Of a stretch of 28,533 nt of DNA, positions 17,580 to 25,345 are shown in pieces (position 1 is the first letter of the stretch; each line of letters opens with the position of its first letter). The position numbers and the translations under genes are program-made. The DNA is from RACS-047 sp031553855 (GTDB lineage: Bacteria > Bacillota > Clostridia > Christensenellales > Pumilibacteraceae): assembly GCA_031553855.1 (NCBI GenBank), contig JAVBKW010000029.1:1-28533 (forward strand), given 5' to 3'. The notes under the pieces are model-generated. The model was not told where the DNA came from. It was given only the letters and a program-made list of their open reading frames with translations, and did not search any database.

Positions 17580-19937
17580 TTACACACGCTCCTTCAGATA
17601 ATTATAGCAGGCCGAATTATTAAGGTCGCTCTTTACTCCCTGATTCATTTTAAGTGAGAAACCGCTCCCCTGCACGGATATAAAATTCAATTCGCTGAAA
17701 ACTAAATAACAGGCTATAAACTGCTTTAATTCAAGGTTTGGTGCGCGCGAGGACAATATTTTAAAATAAGTGAAAATATTCAATGCGTTGATGTCGGTAT
17801 TTCTGCGGATCACGTCAAAATACAGGCTGAAGGTTTCTCTTGAAACATCGATATTTTCTAAAAAAGACTTAACGTCGGAAGCTTTCGGAATAAAAATTTC
17901 AGCGTCAGTTTTGGAATTGAGATAAGAAATTATTCCCGTCCCCAGCGGAGGATCGGCAAAAATTACCTTACTGTAGTTAGACAGCATCAATTCAGCGTCG
18001 AAAAGAGGCGAAACGATGATTTTAGAATAGTTATTTTTATTTGTCGAATACATAAACTCGGAAAGAACGATTTTTTCTGATACCAAAGGCTGTATTCTCA
18101 AATATGTTTCTTCGCAGCCCGCAATAATGAGCGTTCCGAAAACTGAGTCCGGCACAATGCGCGCTAAATCGGACGGCGCGTATTCAGCAAACACAGCTTT
18201 TTTTTCGCCGCTCAATTCAAGCGTTTTAAGATAACCCGCCTTAGCCGCAGAGTTATTGATATAAAAATCATCAGGCTTTACCGCTTTTAAGACGGCTTTA
18301 GGCGATTCCTTCGACCCGAACGTGTTAAGGCTGACTTCCAGCGCAAGGCGTTTCGGCGCGGCTCCTAAAAGGAACTGGTTTGAATTGTAATAATTAAAAG
18401 CAAGGATAGTCAGGCCGCCGGATGTGACTATATTTGTATGACAGTAATTATTTTTGCACGGCGAAACCTCCAGCTTTTCCGTTTCCGCCACAAATACGGG
18501 GCGCGGATTGCTGTTGCCGAACGGCTCCATCTTCTCTAAAGCCTTTGCTAAAGGCGTCGTAATATCTCCCAGCTCAATTTCCGTATCGTACTCGCATGAC
18601 GGCATAAAAAGCGTTTTATCGAATTGCTCTAAATATTTTGAAATGCGCTCTTTAAAAACCGGGATATTTTCTTTTAAAATCGAAAATCCGGCGGCTTGGG
18701 AATGCCCGCCGTATTCAAGAAGGATATCCTTTAATGAGGAGAGCAGTTCGTATATGTTTATGCCGTTGATGCTTCTTGAAGTTCCCTTATAGCTGTCGCC
18801 CGAGTTCACTAAAATAAAAGACGGACGCTTAAAATCGCCTGCGATACGCGCCGCGAGTATTCCTGTAATGCCCTTTTCCCATGTGGGATGGCTTAAGATA
18901 ACGGCTCTTGAGTCGGTAAGATTTTCGCTTTTTATCAGCTCTAACGCCTCGCTATACATATCGTCGCATAAGATTTTGCGCTTGTTATTGTCGTCGTTTA
19001 TTTCCTTAACTATCGTATCGATTTTGATTTTATCGTTTGTCGTGAGCAATTCAAAGGCGCGGTAGGCGTCGCCCATCCTGCCCGCGGCATTGATCCGCGG
19101 AGCTATTTTATAGGCAATATCGCTGCTCGTCACATTTTTGTCGATCTGCTGGTTTAAAAGCAGCGCGCGCAGGCCCTTATTCATTTTATTGACGTCTTTA
19201 AGCCCCAGCTGTACGATAAGCCTGTTTTCGTCCAGCAGCGGAACGAGGTCGGCAATCGTCGCAACTGCGGCAAGGTCAAAATATTCTGCGGCCTTTTCGA
19301 TGCCGCCCAGCGCCTGAACGACTTTTAAAGCGACGCCCGCTCCGCAGAGGTAGTCGATAGGATAATTGCAGCCTGAAAGCTTAGGGTTAATAACGACGCA
19401 GTCCGGAACGGTGTCGGAAACCTCATGATGGTCGGTAACTATGACGTCTACGCCTAAGGATTTTGCAAATTCCACTTCCCTGTGGCCGGATATGCCGCAG
19501 TCGCAGGTAATAATAAGATCCGGCAGCGCCTGTTCGATTATGCGTTCGAGCGATTCTACGCTAAGCCCGTACCCCTCGCCCGACCTTGAAGGGATATGCG
19601 TATAAACGTTTAAGCCGCGGTCGGCTAAATAAAGCGAAAGTATCGCGGCGGCGCAAACTCCGTCCGCGTCGTAATCGCCGTAAACTATTACTCTTTCGTC
19701 GTTTTCTATTGCCGTTTCAATACGCTCAGCGGCTTCTTTCATTCCCTTAAATAAAAACGGGTCATAAAAATTGCCGATATCCGGATTTAAAAAATTGTTT
19801 ATCGCCTCAACGGAATCGATCCCGCGGCAAATCAGCAGCTCCGTTAGAACGGGATGCAGATTCGTTTTACGGGACAATGCCTCGACTGCGGTTTTATCCG
19901 CGTCAGTCCCGCTGCGTTTTATCAATTCCAAATTCAT
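17580..19937 (-). CDS. recJ: Single-stranded-DNA-specific exonuclease RecJ
   Basis: 5'-3' exonuclease on single-stranded DNA, acting in recombination, mismatch and base-excision repair. The DHH phosphoesterase core has motif I DYDADG (88-93), CDCGIS, TDHH (168-171) and VATIADLVPL. The DHHA1 region follows with RINAAGRMGDA, then GGHSQAAGF. The C-terminal third is poorly conserved and represents the OB-fold plus the extra Firmicutes-type C-terminal region, so the product (785 residues) is longer than E. coli RecJ. AAGGA lies 7 nt before the ATG. It is the first gene of an operon with rel, the MBL hydrolase and hemZ, and its promoter is clear. Confidence 0.96.
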   Translation of the reverse strand: MNLELIKRSGTDADKTAVEALSRKTNLHPVLTELLICRGIDSVEAINNFLNPDIGNFYDPFLFKGMKEAAERIETAIENDERVIVYGDYDADGVCAAAILSLYLADRGLNVYTHIPSRSGEGYGLSVESLERIIEQALPDLIITCDCGISGHREVEFAKSLGVDVIVTDHHEVSDTVPDCVVINPKLSGCNYPIDYLCGAGVALKVVQALGGIEKAAEYFDLAAVATIADLVPLLDENRLIVQLGLKDVNKMNKGLRALLLNQQIDKNVTSSDIAYKIAPRINAAGRMGDAYRAFELLTTNDKIKIDTIVKEINDDNNKRKILCDDMYSEALELIKSENLTDSRAVILSHPTWEKGITGILAARIAGDFKRPSFILVNSGDSYKGTSRSINGINIYELLSSLKDILLEYGGHSQAAGFSILKENIPVFKERISKYLEQFDKTLFMPSCEYDTEIELGDITTPLAKALEKMEPFGNSNPRPVFVAETEKLEVSPCKNNYCHTNIVTSGGLTILAFNYYNSNQFLLGAAPKRLALEVSLNTFGSKESPKAVLKAVKPDDFYINNSAAKAGYLKTLELSGEKKAVFAEYAPSDLARIVPDSVFGTLIIAGCEETYLRIQPLVSEKIVLSEFMYSTNKNNYSKIIVSPLFDAELMLSNYSKVIFADPPLGTGIISYLNSKTDAEIFIPKASDVKSFLENIDVSRETFSLYFDVIRRNTDINALNIFTYFKILSSRAPNLELKQFIACYLVFSELNFISVQGSGFSLKMNQGVKSDLNNSACYNYLKERV

Positions 19938-19965
19938 TCAATCTTCCTTTTGTTTATATAATAAT

Positions 19966-20006
19966 TGCTTTTGCCTATTATTTGTATACAGAGTGCTTTT
20001 GCCTAT
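19966..20006 (-). repeat. 13-bp direct repeat in recJ leader
   Basis: TGCTTTTGCCTAT (plus-strand reading) occurs exactly at 19966-19978 and 19994-20006, a 28-bp period. Both copies lie between the recJ -10 element and its ribosome site, hence within the predicted 5' untranslated leader, where the RNA reads AUAGGCAAAAGCA twice. Confidence 0.7.
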
Positions 20007-20014
20007 ACATATTT

Positions 20015-20043
20015 ATTATAGTATTATTTTGATGAAAAGACAA
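20015..20043 (-). promoter_or_regulatory. recJ operon promoter
   Basis: The minus strand reads TTGTCT (20038-20043), a 17-bp spacer and a perfect TATAAT (20015-20020). The start would fall near 20008, leaving a leader of about 70 nt ahead of recJ. Confidence 0.78.
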
Positions 20044-20093
20044 CGACTTTTTGAAAATTAGTTTTCTATGCGTTAGTTTTTTATCGGCTTTTT

Positions 20094-20133
20094 ACTTTTG
20101 AGAATTTACGCGCGCCTTACTTTTGAGAATTTA
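20094..20133. repeat. 15-bp direct repeat upstream of recJ promoter
   Basis: ACTTTTGAGAATTTA is present exactly at 20094-20108 and 20119-20133, a 25-bp period, between the secF terminator and the recJ promoter. The core TTTTGAGAATTTA is found a third time at 7970-7982 in another gap. Confidence 0.7.
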
Positions 20134-20141
20134 TTTCTTTG

Positions 20142-20175
20142 AAAAAAGCCTTCTTGGTTTAAGAAGGCTTTTTTT
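20142..20175 (-). terminator. Intrinsic terminator after secDF
   Basis: A 10-bp perfect stem AAGCCTTCTT/AAGAAGGCTT (20146-20155 with 20161-20170) has a 5-nt loop. It is flanked by As on one side and Ts on the other, so it can terminate in both directions. On the minus strand it ends the secD-secF transcript. Confidence 0.88.
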
Positions 20176-20186
20176 ATTCCAGAATC

Positions 20187-20295
20187 AAAAATGCTTGCTT
20201 GCAAGGGCATTTTTGCGCCACCGACAAAGGTGCATACCCCGCGCTTTAGCGTAAAAAGGCGCGAGGTGCAGGATTTATCCTGCGGTATGAATACC
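20187..20295 (-). other. Cluster of five consecutive hairpins in secF 3' region
   Basis: In minus-strand order the segment folds as five adjacent stems: GGTA/TACC (20284-20295), GCAGGAT/ATCCTGC (20268-20283), CCTCGCGC/GCGCGGGG with one G-U pair (20237-20266), CACC/GGTG (20219-20232), and AAAAATGC/GCATTTTT (20187-20214). The segment is more GC-rich than the surrounding gap and stands between the secF stop and the terminator. It matches no RNA family I can name. It could be a structured 3' untranslated region, a small RNA processed from it, or a repetitive palindromic element. Confidence 0.55.
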
Positions 20296-20314
20296 CTTTA
20301 TTACTAAATAGGTT

Positions 20315-21595
20315 TTAAACAGACTCTGACGCCTTTTTCTTTTTTTCTTTTTTCTCGCCTGTAATTCTTTTTGCGGCTGCTTCCTTCCACGATGCCCATA
20401 TAGCAGGCGAAACGAAGATGGACGAATAAGTTCCGGCAATAAGGCCTAAAATTATAGGCAGAGCGAACACTCTGATGGACGGCACGCCGATTATAGCGAC
20501 CATCGCAATCGTGATTAAAGTAGTGACTGTCGTATTAATAGAACGCATGACCGTTTCTCTTACGGAAGTATTAGCGATCCACGTAGGCGACATATCCTTA
20601 TTTTTGAGCAGTTTCAGATTTTCGCGAATACGGTCGAAGATAATTATCGTGTTATTGATCGAATAACCCAAAATAGTAATGAGCGAGGCGATAAACGTCG
20701 CGTTGATTTCTATATGGAAAATAACGATGAACGCGAACATAACGATTATATCGTGGAACGAACCGACTATCGAGGCAATACCGGAGGACAATTCGAACCT
20801 GAACACAATATATATAAGCATCATTACGATTGCCGCTACGACTGCTAGTATAGCGTCGGTGAGAAGCTCGCCCGAGATCGTCGCGCTGACGGTGTCGCCT
20901 TTAATGGCGCGCCCTGAAAAAATATCGTCTATAGAAAGCGCCGCTTTAAAAGCGTCAAGATCCGCATTGGCGGCGGCAGTTACCGTAACAGTTTTTTTAT
21001 CTGCGCCAAGCTTTATATCGCCTGCGCTTACTAAAGCAACTTTTTCAAGAACTCCGGCCTTGATATCCTCGAAAACCCTGTCGGAAATTATTTCGGGATA
21101 CGTCGCTTTTACTGCGCCCGCACCCTCGTCATATTCCACTTTTTCAGGTGCGATTTTGAAAAGCTCCGTTAGAGCCTCGAACAGTTTGACGTTTATCTCG
21201 TCATCCATAAGAGCCTCAACGTCTACGTCTTTGGCGGCTTTTACAGCCTGATACTTTACGTACAATGCCGCGCTCTCGCCCGCGCCCTGAAGCTGGGTTG
21301 CTGAAACGCTCAAGCCGTACTTGTTTCCGTTCTCGTCGGCAAGATTTTCAAAAATATTTTCGACCTGCTCGACATAGCTGTCATAAGTTTCGTCTGTCAG
21401 CTTTGAATATAATTTTACCTGCAAGGAATATCCGCCGGTAAAATCCATACCTAAATTGAAAGGGCTTCCGAACACAAAGCCGTATATCGTGCCGGCAATT
21501 AATGCCAAAATTACCACAATAACGGGAATAAGGAAGAAAGTCTTTTTCTTTTCGATAATTTTAAAGTCTTTTTCAAGAAGGTTAGATGGTTTCAT
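20315..21595 (-). CDS. secF: Protein translocase subunit SecF
   Basis: RND-type membrane subunit that, with SecD, pulls secreted proteins outward using the ion gradient. The 426-residue product starts with a cytoplasmic stretch, TM1 (about 22-40), then NLGMDFTGGYSLQVKL. Five membrane helices occupy the C-terminal half, with the family signature TILGYSINNTIIIFDRIREN. The extracytoplasmic domain between TM1 and TM2 spans about 195 residues, so the protein is well above the usual 300 or so. A Lys-rich tail ends it. The ATG at 21595 lies inside secD (14-nt overlap) with GGAG 9 nt upstream; a TTG two codons earlier is less likely. Confidence 0.95.
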   Translation of the reverse strand: MKPSNLLEKDFKIIEKKKTFFLIPVIVVILALIAGTIYGFVFGSPFNLGMDFTGGYSLQVKLYSKLTDETYDSYVEQVENIFENLADENGNKYGLSVSATQLQGAGESAALYVKYQAVKAAKDVDVEALMDDEINVKLFEALTELFKIAPEKVEYDEGAGAVKATYPEIISDRVFEDIKAGVLEKVALVSAGDIKLGADKKTVTVTAAANADLDAFKAALSIDDIFSGRAIKGDTVSATISGELLTDAILAVVAAIVMMLIYIVFRFELSSGIASIVGSFHDIIVMFAFIVIFHIEINATFIASLITILGYSINNTIIIFDRIRENLKLLKNKDMSPTWIANTSVRETVMRSINTTVTTLITIAMVAIIGVPSIRVFALPIILGLIAGTYSSIFVSPAIWASWKEAAAKRITGEKKEKKKKASESV

Positions 21596-22976
21596 TAGCA
21601 ATTTCTCCTTCTTTTTTAGCCGCGTTTTTCTTTTTTTCAGCCTCTTCCTTCTCTTTTTCGATTTCAGCTAAAATGGCTGCGTCTGTGTCTGATGCGCCTA
21701 AGCTTTCAAAGCCTTTGCCGCGCTTTAAGCCGTAGATTTTCTCATCGGTCGAATTAATGGAAAGAACGTACTTTATAAGACCTCTTGTTACTAAGATAGC
21801 AGTAAGCATCGAAAGCACGATACCGATAAGCAGCGTTACGGCAAAGCTTTGGATAGTGCCGGAACCGAAAATCAGCAGCACTACGCCGGCGATGATAGTC
21901 GTGATATTGGAGTCGAAAATCGACCAGAAAGCTTTTTTAAAGCCCGCGTAATACGAGGCAAGTATTGATTTTCCTCCGCGGTATTCTTCTTTGATACGCT
22001 CGTATATGATGACGTTCGCGTCGACCGCCATACCGATACTTAACAGTATACCCGCAATACCGGGCAATGAAAGCTGGACTCCGGGAATAATGGAAAGAAG
22101 GAAAATCATTATAACAGCATATAAGAGCAATGAGCCGGACGCTATAACTCCGAACATACGGTAGCGCCATATCATGAACGCCATAACAAGGATAAGGCCG
22201 ACTAACCCCGCGATAAGGCTCAAATTAAGAGCTTGTCCGCCTAATGTGGGCGAAATAGTCGAGCTTTGCTGTAAGGACAATTTAACCTCGAACTGCCCGG
22301 AGGTTATCTGGTCGGCAAGCTGCTGGGCCATTTCTTGTGACTGCATGCCCGTTATAATAGCTTTTCCGTTTACAATAGTATTGTTTACGGTAGGCGACGA
22401 AATCGTCTTTTCTGTTCCGTCAACGACGGTTATGATATCTATGGCTTTACCCTGATTTTCCGAAGCTGTCGCCTTAGCAAAGAGATCGGTGCCTTCATTA
22501 TTAAGCGAAAGATATACGGCATACCCGCCGGATTCCTGATCATATCCGCCCGTTGCGGAAAGAACGTGCTCGCCTGTGATGACCGTTTTGCCTTCTAAAA
22601 CAAATTTAAGCTCGGCGGGCTGACCGATTATATCAAAAATCTTGCCCGGATCGTCTACGTCCGGAACTTCAACTCTTAATCTTGTTGTGCCTTCTTTTAC
22701 TACGGTGGCCTCTGTATAATTCTTATCTCTTAATAAGTTTTCAAGCCTTATCCGCGTGCCTTCCATTCGGGATGAGATATTATCCGTATTTTCGGTTTCA
22801 TCCATTTCGTAAACGGCGTAAACTCCGCCTTTAAGGTCAAGACCCAGCTTTATAGATCCGGCAAAACTCTTAAACGTGGTATTTCCGAAGTTGATCGATA
22901 CAAAAGATAATATAATTCCTAATATAAGAACAACGCCAATTATAGATAATTTTATGATTGACGATTTTTTCTTCAT
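21582..22976 (-). CDS. secD: Protein translocase subunit SecD
   Basis: Partner of SecF in the SecDF-YajC complex. The 464-residue product has TM1 near residues 10-27, the GLDLKGGVYAVYEMDE motif, and an extracytoplasmic domain reaching about residue 245. Five C-terminal membrane helices follow, with GMAVDANVIIYERIKEEYRGGKS and a charged Glu/Lys tail. A perfect AGGAGG lies 6 nt before the ATG. SecD is shorter than the E. coli form but typical of Firmicutes that encode separate SecD and SecF. Its own promoter lies in the gap after scfB. Confidence 0.96.
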   Translation of the reverse strand: MKKKSSIIKLSIIGVVLILGIILSFVSINFGNTTFKSFAGSIKLGLDLKGGVYAVYEMDETENTDNISSRMEGTRIRLENLLRDKNYTEATVVKEGTTRLRVEVPDVDDPGKIFDIIGQPAELKFVLEGKTVITGEHVLSATGGYDQESGGYAVYLSLNNEGTDLFAKATASENQGKAIDIITVVDGTEKTISSPTVNNTIVNGKAIITGMQSQEMAQQLADQITSGQFEVKLSLQQSSTISPTLGGQALNLSLIAGLVGLILVMAFMIWRYRMFGVIASGSLLLYAVIMIFLLSIIPGVQLSLPGIAGILLSIGMAVDANVIIYERIKEEYRGGKSILASYYAGFKKAFWSIFDSNITTIIAGVVLLIFGSGTIQSFAVTLLIGIVLSMLTAILVTRGLIKYVLSINSTDEKIYGLKRGKGFESLGASDTDAAILAEIEKEKEEAEKKKNAAKKEGEIANETI

Positions 22977-23003
22977 TTATGGCCTCCTGTATGCAATATT
23001 ATG

Positions 23004-23033
23004 ATTATATAATAAATTAGCTTTATTAGTCAA
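23004..23033 (-). promoter_or_regulatory. secDF promoter
   Basis: The minus strand reads TTGACT (23028-23033), an 18-bp spacer and TATAAT (23004-23009), about 28 nt before the secD start. No convincing terminator for scfB lies ahead of it, so read-through from scfB is also possible. Confidence 0.75.
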
Positions 23034-23104
23034 ACAAAAATTACCGATTTTTAGAAATTGAAAAAACAACCAAAGCGGGATTTTTTACTGCCGGCCTATA
23101 ACCG

Positions 23105-24439
23105 CTAGAAATTTTGCAGGCAATAGAGCGCCAAAGCGCATTCGGTCCTCTTTTTCATCAGCGCGCAGGAGACCTTGACGGGCTTTAGCAGCGAGCCGTT
23201 GAAGTTGACTGAGTTTGCCGCGCATCCTCCGCTGCAATAGTATTTTGCCCAGCACTCTTTGCAGTCGTCTTTTTTCAATATCGTGTTGTCTTTGAATTTA
23301 GCCGTAACCGATCTGTCGAATTCACCCGTTAAGACGTTTCCTATAAGATAGTCCTTATTTGAGGCGAATTGGTGGCACGGGTAAATCTGGCCGGAGGGAG
23401 TGATAGCGGCGTATTCGCAGCCCGCTCCGCAGTTTTTAAGCCTCTTTGCCTCGCACGGCCCTCCGCTCATATCCAGCTGAAAATGGAAAAAGTTGAATTG
23501 TTTAGCGGTGCCGAGCCGCTCTAAATAAAGACGGGCAAGGCGTTCGTACTCATCGTTAAGCGCTCCGGTATCGCTCATCTTCAGCGCTAAGGGATGCGAG
23601 TCCGGCAAAACTACGGGCTCTAAGGAAATTTGGTCGAACCCTGCGTCGGAAAGCGACTCGGCGTCGGAAGCAAAATCCTTATTTTGCGACGTGAACGTGC
23701 CGCGCACATAATATTGCCTATCCCCTCTTTTTTTACGAAAGTCTAGGATATTTTTTAAAACTATGTCGTACGAGCCTTTGCCGTTTACGGTTTTACGCAC
23801 CTGATTATGGACATTTTCGCGCCCGTCTATACTCAAAACGACGTTGTACATTTCTTTGTTGAAAAAATCGGTTATCTCATCGCTTAGCGAAACGGCGTTG
23901 GTCGTTATTGTAAAGCGGAAAGTCTTTTTGCAGTCCTTTTCCCGTTTTCTGCCATATTCGACCGTTTTGCGGACGACGTCCATATTTATAAGAGGTTCGC
24001 CGCCGAAAAAATCTATTTCGAGTATCTTCCGCGCGCCGCTTTTTTCGATCAGGAAATCGACCGCCGCTTTAGCCGTAGCAAAGCTCATATTCTCTTCTTC
24101 ACCGCAGTACGAGCCGCCGTCCGCAAAGCAATATGAGCAGCGCAGATTGCATTTATGTGAAATATTAAGGCACAACGATTTTATGACGCCGTCGTCAGGA
24201 ATTTCTTTATGGACAGGCTCTGAAGAAAACAGCACGCCCTCATTTTCGAGCTGCTCTATCTCGGCGCGCGCCTCATTGAGTTCGCCCTCGCTAAAACACG
24301 AAAATTCCCCCGCTGAAAATGAGTCGGGAGAATTGATTTCGTTTATAAGCTTGTTTGTCAACTCATCTGTTTGAAAAAGCGAACCGCTCTCAACGTCGAG
24401 AGCAAAATACTTTTCCAAACATTTAAACGTATGTACCAT
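23105..24439 (-). CDS. scfB: SCIFF peptide thioether maturase, radical SAM/SPASM
   Basis: Radical-SAM enzyme expected to form a Cys-to-Thr thioether (sactionine-class) cross-link in the SCIFF precursor encoded just upstream. The N-terminal ~85 residues form a RiPP-recognition-like region. The radical-SAM motif is C97-x3-C101-x2-C104 in ISHKCNLRCSYCFADGG, with GGEPL following. The C-terminal SPASM domain (about 330-440) is Cys-rich, with KNCGAGCEYAAITPSGQIYP and DCKECWAKYYCSGGCAANS, and would hold two auxiliary Fe-S clusters. At 444 residues it matches characterised CteB-type maturases. Only 7 nt separate it from the scfA stop, and no ribosome site is visible, so it probably relies on coupling. 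The pairing makes the assignment firm. Confidence 0.96.
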   Translation of the reverse strand: MVHTFKCLEKYFALDVESGSLFQTDELTNKLINEINSPDSFSAGEFSCFSEGELNEARAEIEQLENEGVLFSSEPVHKEIPDDGVIKSLCLNISHKCNLRCSYCFADGGSYCGEEENMSFATAKAAVDFLIEKSGARKILEIDFFGGEPLINMDVVRKTVEYGRKREKDCKKTFRFTITTNAVSLSDEITDFFNKEMYNVVLSIDGRENVHNQVRKTVNGKGSYDIVLKNILDFRKKRGDRQYYVRGTFTSQNKDFASDAESLSDAGFDQISLEPVVLPDSHPLALKMSDTGALNDEYERLARLYLERLGTAKQFNFFHFQLDMSGGPCEAKRLKNCGAGCEYAAITPSGQIYPCHQFASNKDYLIGNVLTGEFDRSVTAKFKDNTILKKDDCKECWAKYYCSGGCAANSVNFNGSLLKPVKVSCALMKKRTECALALYCLQNF

Positions 24440-24446
24440 TTTGAAA

Positions 24447-24614
24447 CTATTCTTTTATTTTTACTTCTCTGTTGATGCGTTTTTGTTCGCAAGACTGGTT
24501 GCCGACAGTACAGCTTGTTTTGCATGCCGACTGGCAGCTCGACTGGCACTCGCCGCAGCCTGTTTTGCAGCTCCTGTCGATAGTATTGACCGAAACCGGT
24601 TTGATGTGTTTCAT
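24447..24614 (-). CDS. scfA: Six-cysteine peptide SCIFF (precursor peptide)
   Basis: Short ribosomally made peptide, 55 residues, beginning MKHIKPVSVNTIDR. It is Cys-rich from 16 to 42, including GECQSSCQSACKTSC and then TVGNQSC. The SACKTSCTVGNQ block is the SCIFF family hallmark. By analogy with characterised SCIFF, the thioether would join C31 to T36 (spacing of five). There are seven cysteines (16, 20, 23, 27, 31, 35, 42) where the family name implies six; C16 appears to be the extra one. AAGGAG stands 8 nt before the ATG at 24614. It has its own strong promoter and is followed at once by its maturase scfB. The biological role of SCIFF in Clostridia is unknown; no dedicated peptidase or exporter is nearby. 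Confidence 0.97.
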   Translation of the reverse strand: MKHIKPVSVNTIDRSCKTGCGECQSSCQSACKTSCTVGNQSCEQKRINREVKIKE

Positions 24615-24648
24615 CTTTCTTTCTCCTTAAAGCTTAAAGTTCCTTGAT

Positions 24649-24677
24649 AGTATAACGGAAAAATGCAAAAAAATCAA
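24649..24677 (-). promoter_or_regulatory. scfA-scfB promoter
   Basis: The minus strand reads TTGATT (24672-24677), a 17-bp spacer and TATACT (24649-24654). The start would be near 24642, giving a leader of about 27 nt ahead of scfA. Confidence 0.78.
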
Positions 24678-24706
24678 GTGTTTTAGCTTTAAAATTGATA
24701 AGGTTA

Positions 24707-25114
24707 TTAATAGTTTTTCTTAGCTTTAAACAAAACCGAAATAATGCCGCTGAGCATACCCGTGACCGCGCCCAGCGCCGCGTCGTTTAAAAGGCTAAGC
24801 CCGATGTTAAACTTGAATTCGTTCAGCATACCGAACAAAGCAAACGCTAAAATTATGTAAACAAGCCCCGTTATTATCCCTTTGAGCCAGCCGTTTGAGC
24901 GCGACTTAAAGCATATAAGGCAGGAAACAAGAATACTCACGCCCTTTATTATCTGGTTGATCAAAGACAAATATTTATCATCTATATTTGCAAGCTTGAT
25001 TACAAAACCCATCAAAAGAATGAGTACAAGGGAAATTATCACAGCTACAATAATTGCTTTAATAACTTCGGCAACCGCTCCGGAATTTTGTTTTACTGCT
25101 TTTTCCATTTTCAT
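24707..25114 (-). CDS. Small membrane protein, TIGR04086-like
   Basis: Hydrophobic protein of about 135 residues with four predicted membrane helices (VIKAIIVAVIISLVLILLMGF; a second around ISLINQIIKGVSILVSCL; IITGLVYIILAFALF; and AALGAVTGMLSGIISVLF) and a short basic tail. Size, topology and position between yajC and scfA match the TIGR04086 family, which I know to be found at SCIFF loci in Clostridia; function unknown. Two starts fit: 25114 (GGAG 4 nt upstream) or 25108 (10 nt upstream). A further 9 codons upstream are open but unlikely. A small hairpin CAAAAT-3-ATTTTG sits directly before the ribosome site and could limit its access. Confidence 0.85.
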   Translation of the reverse strand: MKMEKAVKQNSGAVAEVIKAIIVAVIISLVLILLMGFVIKLANIDDKYLSLINQIIKGVSILVSCLICFKSRSNGWLKGIITGLVYIILAFALFGMLNEFKFNIGLSLLNDAALGAVTGMLSGIISVLFKAKKNY

Positions 25115-25150
25115 ACAACTCCAAAATATTATTTTGATCAAAACTTAATT

Positions 25151-25222
25151 AAGAAACCGCTGAATAAATATTCAGTGTTTCCTTAAGAAACCATCTGAAT
25201 ATATTTTGTTCAGCGTTTCCTC
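25151..25222 (-). repeat. Two tandem imperfect palindromes
   Basis: Two adjacent dyads fill the gap ahead of the TIGR04086-like gene. Unit 1 (25151-25184) runs AAGAAACCGCTGAAT ... ATTCAGTGTTTCCTT. Unit 2 (25185-25222) runs AAGAAACCATCTGAAT ... TTCAGCGTTTCCTC. Each unit can fold back on itself and the two are clearly copies of one another. Their place between the yajC terminator and the next gene suggests an operator pair or a structured leader. No good promoter is recognisable nearby. Confidence 0.7.
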
Positions 25223-25283
25223 TGCTCTGTAATATTTTATGAGACAGCTTATCCGAATATGATTTTTAAATAAATAATTTTCA

Positions 25284-25320
25284 ACAAAAAAACCTTTCCC
25301 GTTTAATAAGGAAAGGTTTA
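25284..25320 (-). terminator. Intrinsic terminator after yajC
   Basis: A 10-bp perfect stem AAACCTTTCC/GGAAAGGTTT (25290-25299 with 25310-25319) has a 10-nt loop. On the minus strand it is followed by a run of Ts, about 25 nt past the yajC stop. yajC is therefore likely monocistronic. Confidence 0.88.
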
Positions 25321-25345
25321 AAACAATTTTGCTCTGTTTTAATAA

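Noticed and set aside
23040..23104. Terminator after scfB
   Set aside because: The A-rich and T-rich runs around CCGCTTTGG do not form a stable stem, so no terminator is called.
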